Assembly: GCA_019775845.1 (NCBI GenBank)
Contig: JADQAV010000015.1
Location: 1,116,001-1,180,000 of the forward strand
Source: Myrmaecium sp. VS I D KN 1
Taxonomy: Eukaryota; Ascomycota; Dothideomycetes; Valsariales; Valsariaceae
DNA: 64,000 nt
Direction of reading: 5' to 3'
Shown here in pieces: positions 11,999 to 24,739 of the stretch; position 1 is the stretch's first letter, and each line of letters begins with the position of its first letter. Made by a program: the position numbers and the translations under genes. Under the pieces are notes generated by a model. The model did not search any database, was not told the DNA's origin, and worked only from the letters and a program-made list of their open reading frames with translations.

Positions 11999-12984
11999 GG
12001 AGGTGGTGGTGGTGGGTCGTATGTGAGCGGAGGGTGTAAAAGTCTCTCAAGAGATCAAGAGGGATGACGAAGGGGAGGGGGAGGGGTAGCCTGAGGGTTT
12101 TAAGAGAGAGGAAGGGAGGGGAGGGGAGGGGATGGGGGACGATTAGGTTCGGAGTGTACCTGGTAGGTAGTATGTCGCTTTTATTAGGAGGCTCTGACTG
12201 GCTGGATAAGGCGGGCAACGGGCAGCGGAGGTCAACAGGCCCACGTGTGAGTCGAGGGCTTTCTGTGGTCGTTTTTTTTTAGTGATCGACTGAATGATAA
12301 AGGGCGGCGGGCAGAAGGTGGAGAGTCCGGCCATTAAACTTCCAGTTTCCCCAAAGCCCGGGTTCCCGTCATCGGGGATTGGTTCGGGGGTTGTGAGTTG
12401 TGGGTTGTGGTCACCTTGGGACTTCAATGAGGTCCTCTGGTATGGTATGTAACTACATGAGTATGTATATACCTACTTACTCCTACCTTACTGTACTGCT
12501 GGCTCTGGCCGATCGGAGCTTGGGGAGCCTTTCGGCTGGCTGCCTGCCGCGGTGTGATTCCCGCAACCTGCGAAAGCAGGCAAGCCTTTCGTCACCATGA
12601 AGGTGTCCATCCATCCATCTCTATTTGGCTGCCTGCCAAGCTCTTCGCCCTGCCCGCCCGACCGATGACCGACAACCGATGACCGACGGGACGGCCGATT
12701 TCTCAATTCGGTGACTGGCCCTAATCAGCCCCTCCCGTCCGCCGTAACCGTGATAAAGGAGAAAGTGGATTTGATAAGTCATTCCGGTCAATAACACGAT
12801 GCGTATATATCTGCATCTACGTCCGCCTGCGTACAGTATGCAAGAATATGGTCGTCCGTCTGTCAGGCTGCGCAGGCTGTGAGGCAGAAAGGCTGCGAGG
12901 CACCGAGGCATCGATGTACGGGTCCAAGGATACACCGAGGAAGTCATGGCCCAGCCAACGTCTTGGCGGCCTTCCGCCCATCAT
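11839..12984. promoter_or_regulatory. PYC promoter and leader side, no other gene seen
   Basis: This stretch between the PYC start codon and the AT-rich island holds the PYC promoter. Its transcribed side is CT-rich, common for strongly expressed fungal genes. The part from 12,300 to 12,984 has normal base composition and no recognisable exon. Confidence 0.45.
11953..12013. repeat. GGA/GGT microsatellite upstream of PYC
   Basis: An imperfect (AGG)n run with AAG interruptions passes into (TGG)n. It lies 115-175 bp upstream of the PYC start codon, so on the PYC strand it is a CCT/CCA run in the leader or core promoter. Confidence 0.85.
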
Positions 12985-13382
12985 AAACTACCACCAGATT
13001 TAAGGCCATTTTAAGGGTTATAGAGAATATAAGAATTCTATAATCTTATCGATTTATATTTATTCGTTCTGTATAGAGCTTTAATATAGTATTAAAGCCT
13101 GGTATACAGGTAACAGGCCTAGTATGAACTGAATAATTCTGGTGGAGCTACGACTTTTCCGATACACCCTTAGTCCCTACGGCGGTCCAGCATAGTTCCT
13201 GGATCGTATCACCCTTTTTTAGGGGTTATTACCTGAGTGGCAGGGCCTTGGCATTACACCGTCCTCCTAACTATAGGACAGAAAGAAAGATACCTAAAGA
13301 TAAGGGGAAGTTAAAAATCTAGAGTAAATAAGAAATCATAAACTAATAATAAACTTATAAGACTCTATAGAGAGCTTTATAT

Positions 13383-13600
13383 AAACACCTTAAGTAAAGT
13401 ACTAGAGGTATATAAGCGGTGCGTAAGCGAGCTCAGCCTTATTTAAGGGTTAAGTATATTAGGGGAAGCTAGAATAGGAGTAACTTTTTAGAACTAGTTT
13501 ATATATTATAAAGAATACTATCCTATTAATACTTAGCTATACTAATTATTATTATTATTATATAATAGGAACTAGTTTTTCTATATAATTAATATAAGCT
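13383..13600 (+). repeat. LTR-like repeat R1, copy 1
   Basis: This shares a core with copies at 14,490-14,640, 16,868-17,005 and 31,085-31,225: a TATAAGCG segment, then AAGTATATTAGGGGAAGC, then a 'TTAGTYTATATA...CCTATTAA' segment. It precedes a Gypsy gag-like fragment, so it may be that element's LTR; this assignment is inference. Confidence 0.6.
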
Positions 13601-13964
13601 ATATAGTATAATATAAGCTTAGTACTTTTTAAGTCTATAAATAAGTTAATATTATTATAAACGTCCTAACTATATAACTTTATAGGCTAGTATAGGCTAC
13701 TAAGCACTAGAGAATAGCAGGCTAGTACTAATATATTATTTAAAATTATTAATACTTAAGGTATTATTATAATATTAATAGTAAACTAAAGTAGCTCTAA
13801 TTCTATAAGGCTATAAGGGGGTTTTATACTATTTTAAGAAGAATTAAAGTTAATATTTAGACTTTAGTAAAGTTATTTTATTAAAATACTAGATATTCCG
13901 TTTTTATATTCTCTAAGACCTTATATAATTATTAATATTCGAATTACTTAATATAAGCTTTATA

Positions 13965-14460
13965 GGGGTAATAATTATAACTAATATAGGATTACTACTC
14001 TTAACTTCTCTTTATATATTAATAATAGATCTAATAGAAGCTAACTTAGATAAATTATAAAGTACCACCTTAACTAAATAATAATTTAGAAGACCTTTAA
14101 TAAAGATAAGCGTAATTAAGTAAATGAATTATTAGTCTAGGAGTATAGAAAGGCTTAAGGGATATTAAATAGGAATTTATATACCTTACTAATCCTTATT
14201 AGTAAATAAAGGCAGGTAAGGAGATTCTATTAAAGGAATTAGTATAATTAGACTTAAATTAGCTCGAAGAGATAGAAAGGTTATTATAATAGTTCTATTT
14301 ACTTAAACTAAAGCTATTATATATATTTAAAGGAAAAAGTAGGGCTATTTATAACTATTAAATTTAAGATTATAAGGTATATTATATCTACTCTCTCTGA
14401 CTAACTTTTAAATAAAATAATAAAAGATTATTTTAAAATATACCACTTAGTAGTACTGTA
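13965..14460 (+). mobile_element. Ty3/Gypsy-type fossil fragment, gag region
   Basis: This matches the 24,780-25,370 part of the larger Gypsy fossil in the same orientation, with differences that are mostly transitions. It ends abruptly at about 14,460 where another repeat begins. It is a heavily decayed fragment with many breaks. Confidence 0.6.
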
Positions 14461-14489
14461 GATATAAGACTCGTGGAGCCTTAGGTAAG

Positions 14490-14790
14490 GCGCTGGGAAT
14501 ACATAGGTAAGGCGTAAGTAGAGTTTAATCTTATATAAGTATTTTAGGAGATAGGGAAAAAGAAGTAACTTATTAAGATTAGTTTATATATATTTTATAA
14601 AAAACTACCCTATTAATACTTAATCGTACTGGTTATTATTTATTCCTTAATGATTTTAACTCTCTAATTTTATTAAAAGAACTAGCCTAGCTATATATTT
14701 ATATAGACTATATAGTATAATATAATATAAGCTTAGCGCCTCTTAAGCCTAGAAATAAATTAAGACTTCCTAGTTAATAAAGAGAATTTA
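14490..14790 (+). repeat. LTR-like repeat R1, copy 2
   Basis: Same family as 13,383-13,600, including the downstream segment with TATAGTATAATATAAGCTTAG. Strongly RIP-altered. Confidence 0.55.
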
Positions 14791-15102
14791 TAGAAGTAAA
14801 GGCGACTTATCTCCTAGACTCCTAGATAATATCAAAGAATAGATAATAAAGATCTTAAAACCTCAACTTTTTATTAAAGAGATAATACTAAATAATAAGA
14901 ACTATAGATATTTAAGGAATATATTTAAATAACTAGTTGAAAGAAGAAGACTTTCTTAGAGTAATAGAAAAATTAGCCTAATAATTAGATTAACTAACTA
15001 TAATAAGACTTTAGTAGTTACACCCTAGAGGTAAAATATAGGTAACCCCTATTAATAATAAATCCTAAGTAAGGCGTGACTAGAGGTTAGCGCTCTTATC
15101 TT

Positions 15103-16655
15103 AATAGATAATAGGGTCTTAAAGATATAAGGAAAGCGTATTTAATATTTAATAAGATGAATCGCTGAAGTCCTACTACTAACTTCAGCTCTTCTTTAAA
15201 TAATAGAAAACTTTTTTTATATATATTAGTAGCTAGAACTCCTCTAACTAGCTATTAATATTAATATTATTACTCTTATTATTAATATAAGTCCTAGTCT
15301 ACTATTATTTAGTACTATCTAGCCTATATTAGCCTAGAGAGCTACTTAGTACTACTTAGCGCTATTTAAGGTTATCTAGTACTACCTAAGGCTACTAGTT
15401 AGGGTAGTTTCTAATACTATCTCTTCTTTAAGCCTTAAGCCGACCTCGGCTCGCTTAGTATCCCCTTTAGAGTTAGTATATATTATACCTATAATATTAA
15501 ATTTTAAGTCGCTTACTTCCTCTTTTTTATATCTTTATACTACTATTATTATTATCTCCTATTTAGTAAGCTAGCCTACTAGTTCTAAATCTTATTAGGC
15601 CTATTTTAGGCTATTATTATACTAGCTAACTCTATCTAGTCTCTACTTATTATATCTATACCTTCTTTAGTAAAACGTTAATTATAAGATACTAAAGCTA
15701 GTATAGAGTTAAGGAATCTATATATAAGATATATAGATTAATACTACGATAAATATAGTAATAGAAAAACAGAAATTTTTAAGTTTAATACTAATAAAGA
15801 CCTTTAGCGCCTAGTTCTATCTTAACGTAAAACTATAGGTATAAAATATATATATTATACTAAAAGAGGGTAGGATTAGTTTACGGTATATTTCTTTAGC
15901 TCTTTTTAGCCTATAAACTACTAATGTAACTTCTTTATAGGCGCCTAAATTTATTAAGACTTAAATATTAGAGTTTAGTTAATTAATTAACTCTAAATTT
16001 AGTAAAACTACTATAAAGAGGGCTTTTAGGCCTTATAAAGAGGAGCTTAATATTTACTTTAAAGTTAGAGAGATTATTAGTTAGGTTAGAGTTATATTCC
16101 TTTTCTATCTATAGTTAATCTAGTCTAATATTTATTATAATACTTTCCTGAAATATTATAGAGGGTTATATACTTATACTAGTAATAATACCTTAGAGTA
16201 GTCTAGACTAGTTATATAAGGCTATAACTACTTTATAATTCTCTCCTAGGTATTACCTAGAAGAAGGAATATATATATTATACTATTAAAGAGATCGGTT
16301 ATAATAATAATTAATTAAAGCCGTATTAATTATTATCTCCCTTAGTTAGTATTATCCCTCCTTAGCTCTATTTAGTACTAATTAGCCCTTAGAAGCGTCG
16401 GATATATTTATTAGGATATATTAATCCTTTTATTATCTTAACCTATAATCTATATAGCCGTTATAATATTAATCGTAATTAGGCGACGGAGAGTATAATA
16501 AATACTACTTTATCTATATATTCTACTATCCCTGAATCTATAGCTTTAATTACTTCTTATTACTCCTTTTATAATCGCGGCTATTTTTAATACATTTCTC
16601 TAGTCGGTTGATTTATTAGGAGCCTATCCCTTTTTTAGTATTATATAGTAACTTA
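15103..16655 (-). mobile_element. unclassified repeat family X, fullest uninterrupted copy
   Basis: On the minus strand this 1.55-kb unit matches 36,050-38,990 (plus strand, interrupted by a hAT-like insertion), the first part of it matches 29,931-30,766, and the last part matches 21,040-21,345. I could not assign a superfamily. Differences among copies look like RIP transitions. Confidence 0.65.
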
Positions 16656-16867
16656 CTTACTAGTTCTATTAATTATTATCTAGATTTCTATAGTTATATA
16701 TATATATAAATAGTAGAGAAGTTTACTCTCTTTCTCTAACTAGTATACTAGCTCTTTATTAGGAAATAGGTAATAACTAGCGTAGTTAAGTATTAATTAA
16801 AGTTATTAAAGTTATTAAAGATAAGTAAAGAGTATAAGGCTTAGGGAGCCACAGGACCAGCTAGAGT

Positions 16868-17005
16868 ATAGATACCTTAAGTATAGCGCTAGAGGTATAT
16901 AAGCGAGCCGCAAGCGAGCGTAGCACGGATAAGTATATTAGGGAAGCCGGAAAAGGGGTAACTCGTTAGGATTAGTCTATATACTACGAGTAAGACCACC
17001 CTATT
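16868..17005 (+). repeat. LTR-like repeat R1, copy 3
   Basis: The best preserved R1 core, with AAGCGAGCCGCAAGCGAGCG and GGAAAAGGGGTAACTCG. It abuts an inverted Gypsy integrase fragment, and sequence just left of it (16,680-16,830) is related, in inverted orientation, to 29,690-29,800. Confidence 0.6.
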
Positions 17006-17290
17006 AAGCTTTCTCTCGATTCTTTCTAAGTAATTAATATAGTTTAATTACCTTCTTAGCTAAGTCAGCTATATATAGGCTTTTTACGCTAAATTAGTTT
17101 ATTTCCTAGAGTTTACCCCCTCTTAGGTAATATCCTTAGTTAGCTTAGAAAGGTATAAACCTAATAGCTATATAGATACTATTATTATATATATACTTTA
17201 TTATTAGTAGCTATATTACCTAGTCCGAAGTCGTCCTATTCTAAGCTATAGTAGCTTCTTATATATACTACTTAAAGGTCTAATTTTACC
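17005..17290 (-). mobile_element. Ty3/Gypsy-type fossil fragment, integrase region, inverted
   Basis: The reverse complement of this segment matches 28,750-29,030 of the large Gypsy fossil. It is a fragment only. Confidence 0.65.
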
Positions 17291-17299
17291 TCTCTATTT

Positions 17300-17671
17300 A
17301 GTTATTAGTATTACTATAGGGAGGGTCTATAAATAAGGCCTGCCTATCTATACTAGATAACTAGCGTAGGATAATAGCTCTAGATTAGAAGTAAGACTAA
17401 AGCTACCGTTCCCCTATTCCCTCGCAGTCCTCCTTAAATACTATTATAGGTAGTGCTAAGGTTCTCGCTTAAGTAGCGTATGTAATACCTAAGGTATCCT
17501 TAGGTGCGGCGCACGTGTCTTATACTATCTATATCTAGATAAACTATCTAAGTAATCTAGATAACTACTAGGATAATAAAATAGACTAGGGCTGATTTAT
17601 TACCTGTAAAATACTCCTCTAAAATCTTTTATAACTCCTTATATACTTAGTTAGCTCTATCCTGTTTAATA
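17300..17671 (-). repeat. LTR-like repeat R2, copy 1, with a 160-bp insertion
   Basis: The reverse complement matches 20,798-20,995; other copies are at 20,527-20,560 and 35,915-36,028. On its own strand R2 begins TRTTAAACAGGATAGAGC, TG-like after allowing for RIP. The match is broken between about 17,367 and 17,527 by unrelated sequence flanked by CTATCTATA on both sides. Confidence 0.65.
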
Positions 17672-17689
17672 AAATATAGATATAAATAG

Positions 17690-18148
17690 CTTAAATAAAC
17701 AGCTAATTAATTTATATTAAAAATAAATCGATAGTTAGTATACTTTATTTAGCTACTAAAATAAGATTAGATATAGTATTTACGGTTAATTAATACGCCA
17801 GATATATAGTAAATCTAGATAAAAATTACTAGAGGGTACAAGACCGTATCTAGAAGTACTTAAATAGTATAAAAGAACTAGGGCTAGTATATAACTACTC
17901 TGAATTACTTAATCTTAACTTAATCGGCTATACTAATTTAGATTAGGGGGGTAATTATATAATAGAAAAAGTACCACCGGCTATTTATTTTTATTAGGAA
18001 ATAAATATCTAATAAGCTGGTCTAGCACCCTATAAGAATAAGTAGCTCTATTAAGCTGCGAAGCTAAATATATAGTATTAAAAGAAACTATTAAAGAATA
18101 TATATATAGCTAGTTAGTTTACTTAAATAACTAGACCTATATAAAAAC
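17690..18148 (+). mobile_element. Ty1/Copia-type fossil, left part (RNase H region)
   Basis: This segment has the order and residue pattern of the end of a Copia polyprotein (RNase H region). It stops exactly at the 8-bp duplication 18,141-18,148, and the element resumes at 33,844. It is an old, heavily broken copy; no 5' LTR was recognised for it in the window. Confidence 0.65.
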
Positions 18149-18330
18149 CAGGGTAGCCTATTTAGTTAGTAAACCCGTACTAACTAAAACCCGACGGGTT
18201 TTTTAGTTAGTAGGGATCCTGCTTTTTTCGTTCCGGTCGGGTTTTAGTAGGGAGGATTTAGCACGGGTCAGGTTTTAGTAGCTAAGAGTTTAGCTAAACT
18301 ATTACTAATTATTTCCGGTTATTTTTTATA

Positions 18331-18590
18331 TAACGGTATATTTTTAAAAGGAATACCTTATATATTTATAATATCGCTGCTGTTAGTAAAGTTAAAGTTC
18401 TAAGTTTATTAATTAGTACTAAAACGGAAGTAGCTATCCTATTCCTAACTTAAGTAGTAGTATATCTTTAAGGGGAATATCTTATATATTTATAATATCG
18501 CCGCCGTTAGCGAAGTTAAAGTTCTTAGTTTATTAATTAGTGTTAAAACTGAAGTAGCTATTTTAGCTCTATTAAGGAGCTAGCTCGTTT
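18331..18590 (+). repeat. tandem duplication of about 130 bp
   Basis: Two adjacent units share AATACCTTATATATTTATAA-type sequence, a GCCGCCGTTAG-type segment and AAGTTAAAGTTCT; the second starts about 131 bp after the first. They lie just inside the left hAT-like end. Confidence 0.7.
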
Positions 18591-18599
18591 ATATTACTA

Positions 18600-20526
18600 G
18601 CCGCCTCCTCCTCCTTAGAGAAGTACTTCTTAATTATATTATATACCTTTATATAGATTTCCTTAATAGCGAGGAAGCCTGCTAGGAATCGTTAGAGAAG
18701 TACCTTTTAATTATATTATATATTTAAAATTTTTTAATATGAATTCCCTTATTAGTATTATTTTAGTAGTTATAAATTTTCTCTATACTACTAGGCTATA
18801 TCGCGGCTTAAGATATAAATAATTCGAATTATAGTAATCCGTAAATTATATCTAATAGAGGTATACTTAGTTAATATTTTTATCCTTAAACGAAGGGTAA
18901 TCTTAGAAGTAGAAGAGCTTATTCTTAGGATTAAAGATAAGACTTAGTAAGAGTAGTACTAATCGTTAAATATCCGCCTATAAATAATAATTATAGAGTT
19001 TAACCTTTATAGCCTATAAAGCCTACTAAAGATATATATTATATTTATTATCTCGTTTTATAAGCTACTCCTTACAGCTCTTAATTTGGTTAAAAAGGAG
19101 ATTATAAACCTTAAGTATAATATTAATTAATATACCTTAATATTCGCCTATATACTAGGTCTATTACTCGAAAGGTCTAAGTATAAAGATAATATACTAA
19201 ACGGCCTTCTACTTAAAACTCGATAGTTATAGAGTTAATAAGTTATAATTATCCTAAAATTAAATACGCTTCATAATAGTATCCTATAGTAGATAGTATT
19301 AGATATATATTAAAGAGAACGATAATTATCGCGTTTTAATATTCCTAAGGAGAGTATACTTTTAATATCTAGACTTTTACTAGAGGCTTAGGAATACCCT
19401 CTCTTATTCTAGTAAGCTATAGATATATATAGCTAGCTTATAAAGCTAAATATAAAGTTAGGACTATATACCTTATATATTACTCTTATATATCTTTCTA
19501 TAGACGATCTTATATAAGATCTTTATAGTTAATAGAAGACTACTATACTCCTTATCCTAGTTACGTCCCTACTTAGTTATAAGGTCGATAAAGAGTACCT
19601 TAAGGAAGGCTTTTATATATAACTAAATAGTATATAATATATAATATACCCTTATTACGCTGTTAAATATTAGGAGTATTTATATATATTTATATATAAG
19701 GCCGTTAAGGGCGTCTCGGAGGGTTTTATTATTTAAAGCGTTATCTATAGCTAAGTATAAAATCCTTTTATATAGTCCTTACTACTATAGTACTTTATAT
19801 ATAACTATTCCTAGGTTACTTCTAATATAAGGTCTAATTACCTCCTTAAAACTAACTATAACCTCCTTTAGATCTTAATCTTTCGTAATAAATAAGCCTA
19901 GGATAGTAAGGAATAATATATTATTAAAACTCGTCTAGTAATCTAAAGTAAGGCTAATCTTTATCCCGTCTCTTAGACTATCTAGAATACGGTTATTAAT
20001 CTCACTTAAAAGGGTTATAAGTAAACGACGGAATAATACTATATAAAATTAGTAAAGGAATAAAGGATAATATTAATATAGCTTAGCTTACTACGGCTAG
20101 ATAGCTTTATATCGCGGCGGAAGAGGTATAAGAGCTTTTAAAAGATAGGTAATTTAATAATCTTAAAGAAGAGATTATTCTTAACGATAAAGAGAAGATA
20201 TAGCTTCTAGAATTAATTCTTAGAGAATTATATAGTATATTTATTAAGGCTAAGAAACCCTTATCCTATTAGCTATCTTATAGGGAAATATAACTTTATA
20301 AGCGGGTTAAAAACCTTTAATCTTAGTTATATAAAAGATTATATTAATCTAGAGGTAGTACCCTTATAATAAATATAATATTAGGAAATAGTATTAGTAC
20401 TCGAATTAAATACCTTAGTATATAATAGTTTAGTATAATAGTATTTATATAATTTAACTAGGATATTATTAGCTATTTACGCTACTTTCTTAAAGCTTAT
20501 ATATTTTACTAATAATAGCCTCTCCT
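18600..20526. other. unclassified RIP-degraded tract inside the hAT-like bounds
   Basis: No family could be recognised. A short duplicated segment occurs at 18,620-18,720. A Lys/Leu-rich stretch around 20,160-20,350 stays largely open on the plus strand, which may be the remnant of a coding region. It could be the decayed hAT transposase region or an unrelated insertion. Confidence 0.35.
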
Positions 20527-20797
20527 TATTAAACAGGATAGAGCTGACTAAGCATATAAGTACCTCTTAATATATATAAACCTTTATATTCTATAAGCTA
20601 AATAATACGCGAGATCTATTAATCTACCTTATATATAGCTATATTATTATCGATTTCTATATCTTCCTCTACCTTATTCTGAGAATTATTAGTAAGCTAG
20701 AGTAGTATCTTAGCCTTCTTTACGTCTTCCCTTAAGTAGTTATTTATATCCTCTATTTATAAGGCTTAGGGAGCCTCAGGACCAGACAGAGCGTAGC

Positions 20798-20995
20798 TAT
20801 TAAACAGGATAGAGCTGACTAAGTATATAAGGTATTATAAAAGATTTTAGAGGAGTATTTTTACAGGTAATAAATCAGCCCTAGTCTGTTTTATTATCTT
20901 ATTAGTTATCTAGATTACTTAAATAATTTTCTAGATATAGATAGGCAGGCCTTATTTATAGACCTTCCCTGCGATAATACTAAGCCCCTAGTATA
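20798..20995 (+). repeat. LTR-like repeat R2, copy 2
   Basis: Matches the reverse complement of 17,300-17,671 without the insertion. A short partial copy of its first 34 bp sits at 20,527-20,560, about 270 bp upstream in the same orientation. Confidence 0.65.
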
Positions 20996-21039
20996 AAAGC
21001 TAGGCTTTATTAGAAACCACCCTAGCTAGCAGCCTAAGG

Positions 21040-21345
21040 AGGCACTAAGTAGCCTTAGGTAGTACTAAGTAGGCTTAAGTAGCGTTATATAGCGCTAAGC
21101 GGCCCTCTAGGCTAATATAGGCTAGATAGCGCTAAAGAACGATAGACTAGGACTTATACTAATACTAAGAGTAATAATAATAATATTAATAATTAGATAG
21201 AAGAGGACTAGCTACTAAAAGATATAAAAGAGTTTTCTACTATTTAAGGGAGAGCTAAAGGTAGTATTAGATCTTTAGTAATTTATCTTATTTAATATTA
21301 GATACTCTTTCCTTATATCTTTAGAGCTTATTTAGTTATAAGTAT
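21040..21345 (+). mobile_element. family X, fragment of the 3' part
   Basis: Matches 38,690-38,985 and the reverse complement of 15,103-15,400. Confidence 0.6.
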
Positions 21346-24300
21346 TAGGAGGGGGCGTCTAAGCGGTCAGGGGGGGCCTACTAATATAATTAAACTATTA
21401 ATATAACTGGAGGGTCGCGTTAGGTCTGATAGGGCTATTTTTATATAGTATTTTAGCCTTTCTAGGACCTAGAAAAACCCTACCTATATTCTATATATTA
21501 GTAATAATATATTACGCTCCTATAATACTTTAATAAGACCTACTATAGTATATACTTACTACCCTAGCTGCTCTAGCTACCCTAGTATACTAGGAAATCT
21601 ACTACTAATATAAAAGAGTAATACTATAGAAAGCTCGTAAGCGATAGCTAGCTAGAGGGCTAGTATAAGATATATACCTCGCAGCTCTTAGATTACCTTA
21701 GCTTTATAAGGAGCCGTTAAGTAGAGTAATACTATACTTAGGGCCCTATTATAGGGCTATATAAACAATATTATATATTAAATAGACGCGGCGGGCTTCC
21801 GTAAGGATACCTTCCTAAAGGTCTTACCGGCGGTTTAAGAGGCCTATTAGATAGGCTATATTATTACTACTAAATAAGAGTAGTTAAAGTACGATACCTA
21901 TAAGAGGATCTATAAGAAATAGTATTAATATATAGAATTAGTATCTAGATAAAGCTAGGATAACTTACTTAGTATTCCTATCGCTAATTTAAGAGTTATA
22001 ATAGTATATATATTACTCTAAGTATAAAAATAGGAAGATATTTTAGTATCGGCCGCCTAAGTATCTAGAGCTTCTTAAGGCTCTTTTTAATAATAAGATC
22101 GCGACTAGTAATAATTACCGAACTACTATAGAAGAGCTTTAAGAAATAGAAGCGGTAGAGGATAAAGAGGAAGAAGTAGAGGAAGTAGAAGACTCTTACT
22201 AAGAAGAGATACTTAATACTACGATAAAGCTTATAACTTAATAATATAAAACTACTTATCTACGAGGCAGCTTATAAAGCGCCGTTAGGAAGTTAGTAAT
22301 ATTAAAAAAGGGCCTGTAACCGTATAGCTATTAAAGTAAATTAGACGACTAACTAATACCTTTAACGCGGATTTATAAGCTAAGTATAAGTAATTTTTAT
22401 AGTATCTATCTCTTCCTTTAGATGCTATAGTTATAAAGCTTTAGAGCTACTTACTTAATCTTAAGCCTTATAGGTTATATCTAATCTTAATAGCTCTCTA
22501 AGATAACTTTAACGCTAGGGCTTTTCTTATTCTTAATAGTAACTTCTTAAGCTTCTTTATTAACGATATTCTCTATAATAATAATATAAAGGAGCGAGGC
22601 GATAATAACGATACGCTTCTATTTAATCTAACTATAAGTTTTAACGCTCGTCGTTACGATAGTATTATTAATAACTAGTAGAAGTACTAGAAGTAGTAGG
22701 TATTTAAGAATAATATAAAATTAATAACTCTAGTCCTCTAGAATATTAATAGATAGCTTTTTATCTATTAGTATATTTATTAAAGACGGAAGCCTACTAA
22801 ATTTATAGGGAAATTACTCTTCTATATATATATCTATACTCGTTTAGATTTATAGTAATTTAATAGTTATCTTATTAAAAATTAACGCCCTAGGCCTGCT
22901 ATTATTACTTATAAAATAATAATACCTAAAATACTACTATAGGACGGTTATCTACTACAGTCTACTAGGCCCTATTAATTAATAGCTATAAGAGAGCTTC
23001 CTAACCTTCTTATACTTATTCCTTATATAATTTTTAGTAAGATTAAGGTATAATAAGGTTGCCGTTACCTTTCCCTAGGTATCTACTATAGTTTATTTAG
23101 TAGTTTACTAGCTGTAACCGGATATTCCTCCTAACTCTTACTATATTACTTCTAATACTCTTCTATAATATAGCTACGTCTACTACGGCCTGTCTAATTA
23201 CTATCCTAATAAGTAATCTCTTAAATTACTTCTTTATCCCTACTATTATCGTCGTTATCGTAAGCTTCCTGCTAGGAGTCCCTACTAGTATAATTAAACT
23301 AATTATAGAGTACCGTATAAGCGAGTAGAAGCTGCTATTATATTTCTATTATATATCCTCTTCTTATAGTAGTAAGTATCTTAAAGCGTTATTTTAAGAT
23401 ACTAAACGAATATTTAATAGTACTTCTTAGTACTATATAGTATAGATTAAAGAGCTCCTACTCGTTATTAGAGCTTATAGCTATACGCCGTTATTCCTTT
23501 AGATAGTATCTAATATAGATATATAGTATTAATAACTAGGGCTTATCTTTAACGTATCTTACGTCCGCAAGGAAGAAGAAGCTAGGAGGAGGTATAGGGA
23601 AGCTCTTTCTATTAACGGCGAGCTTTAATACTACTATATCCTGCTTAGAGCCCTTATATCTAGGCAGGATATATATGAAGTTTATATTAAAATCGCACGC
23701 TATAAGGATATTCTAAATAAGTATTTATAACGGTAGTAATAGACGCTCTACTAGCTTACTAGTACTAAGATCGGGATTAGATACTTATTAAGAGCTTTAA
23801 TTACGCCCTAAAAAGGGTGAAATTTAGGATTTAATACCAGCCTATTATAGAAGCTTGCCGTTAGAGGCCGTATAATATCCTTATAGAGGTATATAAGCGT
23901 ATATAGGATATTATAGAAAGCCCTACTAAGTATAAGTAACTATAGCTATTACCCGGTATAAATAATAACTCACCTACTAATCGTTAATAACGAGTATTAG
24001 AAAGCGTTCCGCGCAGCTCTTACCGACCTACCCTTACGTATAATATTAAGGAAGATTAATAGCTGTTAAGAAGTACTAAGCCTAGTATCTTTAAGGCTAT
24101 ATTACCGTAAGCGGTTAATAAGAGCTTTAGATTTAAGGACAGTAAGGCCTATATAATTAAGGGGCTTCTAGGGCTTCTAGTAATAGCTATATTAGTCTCC
24201 TACTTACCCCGTAAGGGCTCTATAATATAGTAAACTCCTAACAGGATATAGGCCTTCCTAAGGACAGCTATAAGGGAAAGTAATACTATAGCCCTTCTAA

Positions 24301-24470
24301 AGCTCCTATAACGCCTATATTACTTACTTCTAGGTCCTAGTATAGTATTAAGTTTAATAATAGTAAGGATATAGTAGTAAGGGCAGGGTAGGGCAGGGCA
24401 GGGTAGGGCAGTATTATAAGAAAAGTCTTATATACCTTAGGTATTAGTAATACTACTAGCTACCTCCGTT
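21346..24470. other. unclassified RIP-degraded tract
   Basis: About 3.1 kb with AT richness and many remaining CpG sites but no match that I could find elsewhere in the window. It contains an acidic-looking coding remnant around 22,140-22,200 and a G-rich GGGCA/GGGTA run at 24,385-24,415. I could not assign a family. Confidence 0.35.
24385..24415 (+). repeat. GGGCA/GGGTA pentamer run
   Basis: Six or so consecutive pentamers GGGCA or GGGTA in a strongly AT-rich setting; the four or more GGG tracts could form a G-quadruplex. Confidence 0.7.
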
Positions 24471-24739
24471 CCCCCGCCGGCGTTAAGTTATTAGGGTACT
24501 AATTCTGGCGCCTTATCTAGACTGTAATAAGTAACTATATAGCTTACGAAGCAGGTATTAGATGATTATAATACTATATCGTAATACTAATTAGTATCAC
24601 CGAATAATTATATTATTTCGATATATTAACGTTTATAATAACGTTTCCTAACTGTACGAAGCGAACGATACTACTATATTAATCTATTAGTATAATTAGG
24701 CGTTAGATACTAATAATAATAACACCGAACCGAATAAGC

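Noticed and set aside
18600-20526. Possible tyrosine-recombinase (Starship captain-like) remnant
   Set aside because: A Lys/Leu-rich segment near 20,160-20,350 faintly resembles the C-terminal helices of such proteins, but no catalytic motifs could be seen, so there is no real support.
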